Assembly (NCBI GenBank): GCA_032164245.1
Contig: JAVMKO010000001.1
Location: forward strand, 248,939,644-249,003,643
DNA: 64,000 nucleotides
Source: Sternotherus odoratus
Lineage: Eukaryota; Chordata; Testudines; Kinosternidae
Reading direction: 5' to 3'
Shown: one piece after another, positions 58,710-64,000 of the stretch
Position numbering within the stretch: the first letter of the stretch is position 1
Layout: each line of letters starts with the position of its first letter
Made by a program: the position numbers and the translations under genes
The notes under the pieces: generated by a model
What the model was told of the DNA's origin: nothing
Seen by the model: only the letters and a program-made list of their open reading frames with translations
The model's database searches: none

Positions 58710-59003
58710 GGGCTGGTCCTCGCTGGGGGGGGGGGGGGGAGGGATTGACGGCAGATACGCAACTTCAGCTACGTGAATCACGTAGCTAAAGTTTGCATAT
58801 CTGCTGCCAACTTACCGCTCGGCCCCACGGTGGCGGCAGTCGGCGACGCGCTCCCCCGTCGACTCCAGCTTGTGCCTCCCGGCAAGCTGGAATTCCGGAG
58901 TCAACGGGGGAGCCACGGGTGATCGATTTATCGTGTCTTAGCAAGACGCGGTAAATGGATCGCCAGAAAATCGATCCCGGAGCAGCCTCGTGAAGACCAG
59001 CCC
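58710..59003. mobile_element. Harbinger-type MITE with TTA duplication
   Basis: Ends GGGCTGGTCC and GACCAGCCC, with the 3-bp duplication TTA on both sides (58707-58709 and 59004-59006), characteristic of PIF/Harbinger. The interior holds a hairpin around CAGCTACGTGAATCACGTAG. Confidence 0.88.
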
Positions 59004-59269
59004 TTAGCCTGGTGGAAGAGTGTCCTATCTCAAGGCCTCTCCTTCTGCCCCTCTTCCCCACCAACATGATACAGTTCTGCGGTGACCTAGAATCCTACTT
59101 TTGACATCTCCGACTCAAGGAATGTTTCCAAACATACCATTAAACAGCACACTAACTCACAAGCTTCCTATCAACACTACAAAAAGAAGGATTCTGCATG
59201 GACTCTTTTGGAAGGTCGAAACAAGAGACTGTACTTGTACATAGATTGCTTCCGCTGATGTGCATGGGT

Positions 59270-59705
59270 TGAAATTATGGAAAAGCAGCATATGTGCCCC
59301 ATAACCTCAGCCATGCAGAACAGAACACTATCCACAGCCTCAGAAACAACTCTGACATCATAGTAAAAAAGGCTGACAAAGGAGGTGCTGTCGTCATCAT
59401 GAATAGGTCGGAATATGAATGAGAGGCTGCTATGCAACTCTCTGACACCACATTCTACAGGCCATTACCCTCTGATCCCACTGAGAATTACCAAAAGAAA
59501 CTGCACCATCTGTTCAAGAAATTCCCTGAAGAAGCCTAGGAACAAATCTACACTGACATACCCCTAGAGTCCTGACCAGACATATTCTGTCTGCTACCCA
59601 AAATCCATAAACCTGGGAATCCTGGACGGTCCATCATCTCAGGCATTGGCACCCTGACAGCAGGATTGTCTGGCTATGTAGACTCTTTCCTCAGGGCCTA
59701 CACTC
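59270..59705 (+). pseudogene. Penelope-like reverse transcriptase, N-terminal remnant
   Basis: In one + frame the blocks VKKADKGGAVVIMNRSEYE, DTTFYRPLPSDPTENY and LLPKIHKPGNPGRSIISGIG appear in order, followed by GYVDSFLRAY. These are the N-terminal RT motifs of Penelope-like elements (telomerase-related RTs). Three or more in-frame stops interrupt it, and the palm motif with the catalytic Asp pair and the GIY-YIG endonuclease are absent. After about 59720 the sequence jumps to a terminal repeat, so the copy is internally deleted. Confidence 0.85.
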
Positions 59706-59734
59706 CCAGCACTCCCAGCTATCTTTGAGACACC

Positions 59735-59818
59735 ACTGATTTGCTAGTCTCCAAGGTGCCACAAGGACTTCTCGTTGTTTTTGCTGTTACAGACTAACAT
59801 GGCTACCACTCTGAAACC
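59735..59818 (+). mobile_element. Penelope 3' terminal repeat
   Basis: CTAGTCTCCAAGGTGCCACA leads to GACTAACATGGCTACCACTC, the end motif shared with 62.3 kb. It directly follows the deleted RT. Confidence 0.75.
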
Positions 59819-60544
59819 TATTATTATTATTATAGCTTATTTATTAAATGCTGACTGTGCTTGGCACTGTTCAACTATGATGACCCTTTCTCTGCTATGA
59901 GAAGTCTCCAATATAACTCAAATATGGAAAAATACGCTTCATATATTATATGATACAATATCCCATATAGGGACTATCCAGCCTCATTCTATTATTATTC
60001 TCAATTAGGAAAGTTCTGTAGATGTCCCTAATGGCATGAAACCAATCCAAGCATGACAGCTGTTTATAGGCTATATTCAGACCACTCCAACATGATTAAT
60101 TCATAATAGGAAAAAAAGATGGTACATCCTTGGTTTAAAGGCCTGTACTATATAGTGTAACACATATGCCCAACCAAGTAAGTATTATCCTTGGACTTTA
60201 TCCAAACCACTGTCTGCTTGTAATACTCTATCATGTCGCTTAATAAGCCGGTCAAGATAATTACCATAAAATACAATGAACTGAAAAGACCACTGGCAAA
60301 AATGCGATTAATATCTGTCCAAAGCAGGAAAGGATTTTTCATCATATTGAGAGGGTCTGAATGAAAGTTTCCACTGTAAGTAAAATATTACAGTGATTGC
60401 TAAAGTTTGAATTGTGCTAGGAAGCACTGAATTGTATGTGCTTGCTTTAGAGGGGAACACCACATTATTATTAAGCGGATACATTTATCTTAATTCAAAA
60501 CACTTGTATTTATTTGAGGATATTAACTAACTTTAGTTAATTTA
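59819..60544. other. No gene seen
   Basis: A TATTATTATT tract at 59820 with TGTGCTTGGCACTG may be a MIR-type SINE fragment. Otherwise AT-rich. Confidence 0.4.
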
Positions 60545-60700
60545 GCCTCAACAACCCTTCTGAGTAGGGAAGTAGTTTATTATCTGCATGCTACAGGTGA
60601 GGAAACTGAAGCACAGAGATTAAATAACTTGCCCAAGGTCTCATACTTGAAGTTTGTAGCAAGGCTAAGAATAGAACCCAACTTTTCAAATTTTTAGGTC
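60545..60700 (+). repeat. MIR SINE
   Basis: ACAGGTGAGGAAACTGAAGC, then ACAGAGATTAAATAACTTGC and CCAAGGTCTCA, then AGAATAGAACCCA. The order and spacing are those of the conserved MIR core. Confidence 0.85.
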
Positions 60701-61485
60701 TTCATTCTTCCCTCTCTCTTGATAAACACTTAGGGCCAGATTTATCCCAAGTGTCCTTCTACTGTCTGTCTAAATTGACAGTTTAAAAAACAATCCTGTA
60801 TAGGCTGTGTTAGTCCATTTAAAAAGAATGATAGAAATGACTTAATTTTCATTGAACTAAATATTTGTGTGCAAAAGAAAGAATAAGCCCTGAAAATACT
60901 TTTCCTCCTTTTTCAAACTATTATGGTGCAAAGTTTATAAATTACAAGAAGAAAAACAAAACAGACAGAGCCCAAGTTAAAGAACCAGTGAGATTTCCCC
61001 ATGTTTAACTTACTGTCTGTAAGGTATAAATTGCTGGGTTCTCTATTCAAAGGAAACTGGCCCTTCAATCTCTGGATTTCTTTTTAAGTGTAGCCTGATA
61101 TCCTCATGAATTTGCTCTGCATCAAACATAGTCTAGCATCATTCAAAGATGGCTAGAAGGGTCTGCATGCAGTGCTAGAGAAAACACATGACTTTTCATG
61201 ATTTCTAGCATCTCCATAGTGTCATAGATGTACACCACATTTTGCAGAACATAAGACACACACTATTCTGAAGAACTTACAGTCTAACACCCAATATAAA
61301 GCAAGGAACATGGTATAGCAAAACAAAAAGGTAGCTTATTTTCCACCTAAGTAATAGCCCACAAGATGTGGTGTGCCTAGACTTGGGAATATTTGTTGTC
61401 TCCTAATAAAATTCAACCTTGTGGCTACAGTAATGCTAAATGAGTCATGTTCAAAATTTGTCCGGTCTTCCAGTGGCACGGGAAT
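60701..61485. other. No gene seen
   Basis: GAAGAACTTACAGTCTAAC at about 61272 is a MIR-like scrap. The rest is AT-rich. Confidence 0.4.
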
Positions 61486-61487
61486 TA

Positions 61488-61605
61488 GGGTGACCAGATG
61501 TTCCAATTTTATAGGGACAGTCCCGATTTTTGGGTCTCTCTCTTATATAGGGTCCTATTACCCTCCACCCCGTCCCGATTTTTCACATTTGCTGTCTGGT
61601 CACAC
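61488..61605. mobile_element. TA-flanked MITE (GGGTKRCCAGA family), copy 2
   Basis: 118 bp. GGGTGACCAGATGTTCC at the left and CTGTCTGGTCACAC at the right, with TA flanks (61486-61487 and 61606-61607). Inverted relative to 50783-50910. Confidence 0.75.
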
Positions 61606-61609
61606 TAAC

Positions 61610-61915
61610 TGGAACACTTTTAATAGTGGGAGTGCTGAAAGTCAGCCCCTTTGCCCCTGTCCGTGCCCCCTCCTCCTACCCCCCCCACCCCGAGCTGGGG
61701 TCAGGAGCAGGGCAGTGTCTCTGGGAGGGAGGGACCCAGACAGAGGTAAGGGGGCTGAGGCTAGGGCTGACAGCCGGGATTCTTGGGCGTGGGGCTGGCA
61801 GCCAGGACTCTTGGGCGCAGGGCGGCAGCTTGGACCCCACATGCAGGGCTGGGAGCAGAGCCACGTGTAAACCCTGGGGGTGCTGTAACACCCGCTCCCC
61901 CCGTAGCCTTAGTCC
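61610..61915 (+). repeat. Unclassified interspersed repeat, copy B
   Basis: CTGGAACACTTTTAATAGTG, then GTGCTGAAAGTCAGCCCC and CCGAGCTGGGGTCAGG, as in copy A at 46283. It continues with GGGGGTGCTGTAACACCC. Confidence 0.55.
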
Positions 61916-62242
61916 TCGTGCCTATGCCATCATCCCCTCAAACTTCCACCTGATTATAGCTTATTACCTATATTTCTGCACTCATTTCATCTTAGCACTG
62001 CCATTGTAAGACACCTTTTCTCTTTCCTCCACGCTGATCCCTATGCTTGGCAAACTCTTCCTGTGGTATATCAAGTAATCCCACTGCTCTGTTAAATCAA
62101 ATCCTTCCTTTAAAACTCACTCCTTCCATGAAGCTGTATTGGACGATGTACTTTATTAGAGTTATAACCGTCTGAATATCTGTGTTCTTGTAACATGTGC
62201 TTTAATGCTCACTGAGATATCAGGTAACAATTCACGGCTTGC
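61916..62242. other. No gene seen
   Basis: Short interval without features. Confidence 0.4.
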
Positions 62243-62372
62243 CTCCGATGAAGTGGGTATTAGCCCACGAAAGCTTATGCTTCAATACTTTAGTTAGGCT
62301 TTAAGGTGCCACAGGACTCTTTGTTACCTCTGCTATTCCAGACTAACACGGCTACCTCTCTGATTCTTGAGA
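62243..62372 (+). mobile_element. Penelope terminal repeat
   Basis: A hammerhead-like core is followed by AAGGTGCCACAGGACTCTTTG and CCAGACTAACACGGCTACC. Orientation is + and there is no attached RT. Confidence 0.75.
62245..62282 (+). ncRNA. Hammerhead-ribozyme-like motif
   Basis: CCGATGA (62245-62251), stem GTGGG/CCCAC with loop TATTAG, then GAAA (62269-62272). A minimal stem GC-TTAT-GC follows and the next bases TT supply U16.1 and the cleavage-site base. One core position (U4) is C here. Confidence 0.5.
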
Positions 62373-62519
62373 TATCAGAGGTTCTCTCCACAGGAAGACT
62401 CTCCAAGTGTGAGGACTGAGGATCACGTTCAGACAGGTGTCCACGGATCAGAGATTTAATGACAATAGTTCAACATGTCTGGGAGCCTAAGTCACTCTCT
62501 CTCACTCGTCTGTGGTTGA

Positions 62520-63960
62520 CACATTCCTCTGAAAAAGTGGGAAATCCTTCTTCCTAGAGTCAGATCTGGGCAGAGCCAGATTTGGTCGTTGTCATACTGG
62601 GTTCTTGAGGGCTGCAGGACCATCCCTGAACTTTCCACGGCAGCCTCATTCCCAGGATTTACCATCGTCGTTTCTGGTATCCTTCCTGGGATACGTCGGT
62701 GATGAGGAGGGGTGAAAGGAGCATCTCTGCCTGAAAGTGGGCTTGTATACCCTTTGTAGGACACAGGACAGAAAGGCCTGCTTTGATTTTTGCAGCAGTT
62801 TCTGCCACTTTTCTCCAAAGAGGAGAGATCCGGTGAACTTGGAGGAGCATAGGATGCGCTTGGAGTGAGCGTCTACTTTCCCGGAGAGGAGCTCCTGCAC
62901 TGGATACCATGACCCCGGTATCTCATTTTCTTCAGCAAAGCCTCAGCCACAAATGCAGCTGCCAGGGAATCTTTCCTAAGTGCTGTGCCACTGTCAGGGT
63001 AGTCTCTGTCCGTTGGGCCCTGAAGTCTGCTAGCCAGGATTGTGTTGTTCTCACAAAGCATGGGGCTAAAAGAGACGCTCGGAGGGCGGTCAAGGAAGCT
63101 TCAACATCCCTTCTAAAGGTGGCTTTTATTTTCCTGTTAGGTCCTTTAGAGGGTTAGGGAAGAATTCCTCTTCTGATGGAACAACCTTGTCTCTAGCTAG
63201 GGACACTGCTGTAGCATCAGTCTTTGGGACTGCAGTGAGACCATTCTTTGGGTCTTCCAACTTGTAGAACCTAACCTCATGCTTGCTGCTAAGTTTACCT
63301 GTGCTAGGCTTTTCCTATTCATCCCTGATTATGTCCTCGCAGGAGGATACAAGGGCATCGCTGTCTCAGGGAAGGATCTGGAGTGAGAGTATTGGCTTTG
63401 AGGCTGATCTTCAGGGGCCTGGTCGGATTGAATCTGTACTGTGGCCACCACCTTTTTGCACTCAGATTTGGGGAAAACTGCAACAATTTTTTTCTCCTCT
63501 GCTCAGATTCAGAGCCCGAAAGCTCACCTTCCTTGGCAGAGGAAAGGTCTGAATTAGAAGAGGAATATCTTCTGGATTTGTTATGTACTTTTTCTTCCCT
63601 TCCCCTCTTAATGCTTTTGGGACTTTTTTGGCGCATAGTTGTTTGCAGCTTCCTTTTGTGCAGAGTCCTCTAGAAATTTTTCCCTTGAAGTCCTCCATGT
63701 CAGGGTCTAATTTCTTCAGAGTGAGAGGGTCTCATAATCAGAGTTCTCTGGCTTGTTTTGGGAGGAAGGGGGGGGGGCAGGATATAAGCCCGGCTTCTCT
63801 CCCAAAGCTACTCAAGACCTATTTCCAGACTTGGGGGAGGGCGGACAGGGGAGGAAAGAGGAGTGGAAACCATACAGGGGACTTATATCTATGGTCCTGT
63901 GTCACCCCAGGATTTCCTCTTGGCTTAACAGGATGCAGTGGTTGTCCTCCAAGTCTCTAT
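62520..63960 (-). pseudogene. DIRS-type gag (ORF1), decayed
   Basis: Read on the - strand from about 63.95 kb leftward, the blocks follow DIRS ORF1 order, as I recall the family. First comes a Ser/Arg-rich segment with AKEGELSGSESE. Next is a middle region around FYKLEDPKNGL with SWLADFRAQ. Then FVAEAL, VDAHSKRIL and FTGSLLFGEKWQKLLQKSK, a conserved C-terminal block of DIRS Gag. The blocks lie in different frames and stops are frequent, so it is inactive. It is a second DIRS copy, opposite in orientation to the one at 1-3504. The start lies at or beyond the window edge. Confidence 0.65.
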
Positions 63961-64000
63961 CTGCTCTTGGTCAGGTTGTTTTGTGGCAATCACCGCTACT

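Noticed and set aside
58000..64000. 3' exons of VWA8, the gene next to RGCC in mammals, on the - strand
   Set aside because: No VWA8-like exon was recognised; the - strand coding remnants here read as DIRS gag.

Overview
The window reads as a vertebrate nuclear genome, most likely a turtle. Three things point there: a tRNA-derived SINE with a CR1-like tail, several CR1 LINEs ending in an octamer repeat, and a wide mix of DIRS, Penelope, Gypsy, hAT, Harbinger, mariner-like and Helitron elements. The turtle assignment is inference from the repeats and from an amniote-type RGCC gene. There is no sign of bacterial or viral genome organisation.

Only one host gene is supported: RGCC (response gene to complement 32, RGC-32) on the + strand. 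Its last three exons lie at 10364-10477, 13324-13386 and 16205 to about 16590. Splice sites and codon phases fit exactly, and the reading frame ends two codons into the last exon. The upstream exons were not found and probably lie left of the window, which would make the first 10 kb intron sequence carrying a DIRS retrotransposon (1-3504). From about 16.6 kb onward I found no host gene. That part is intergenic DNA built from transposable elements.

Layout. 1-3504: 3' two thirds of a DIRS element with open gag tail, RT/RNase H/methyltransferase and tyrosine recombinase frames, and a 61-bp perfect inverted repeat. 6.0-10 kb: a fold-back MITE, a minisatellite, and a CR1 broken by a hAT piece. 10.3-16.6 kb: RGCC exons with intronic MITEs and a solo LTR. 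16.9-23.5 kb: hAT non-autonomous elements, including a 3.4-kb copy with exact target duplications that carries about 2.5 kb of a 59-60-bp tandem array. 24.5-31 kb: CR1, a solo LTR, MITEs and a Penelope palindrome. 33-34.7 kb: two Helitrons joined exactly head to tail. 35.4-36 kb: a MITE. 38.1-39.7 kb: a young CR1 and a tRNA SINE. 40.75-43.4 kb: a complete but pol-less LTR retrotransposon whose Gag resembles the SCAN domain. 44.8-46.2 kb: decayed Harbinger Myb/SANT gene. 48.4-59 kb: nested LTR, MITEs, a 180-bp CA repeat and a hAT element. 59.2-62.4 kb: Penelope RT remnant and a Penelope terminal repeat with a hammerhead-like motif. 62.5-64 kb: a decayed DIRS gag on the - strand.

The transposon genes do not form a pathway with RGCC. 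The most notable signals are structural: the Helitron junction, the Penelope palindrome with ribozyme-like cores, the expanded repeats inside several unrelated DNA transposons, and the SCAN-like Gag of the Gypsy-type element. All element calls come from reading the sequence; no database search was possible.
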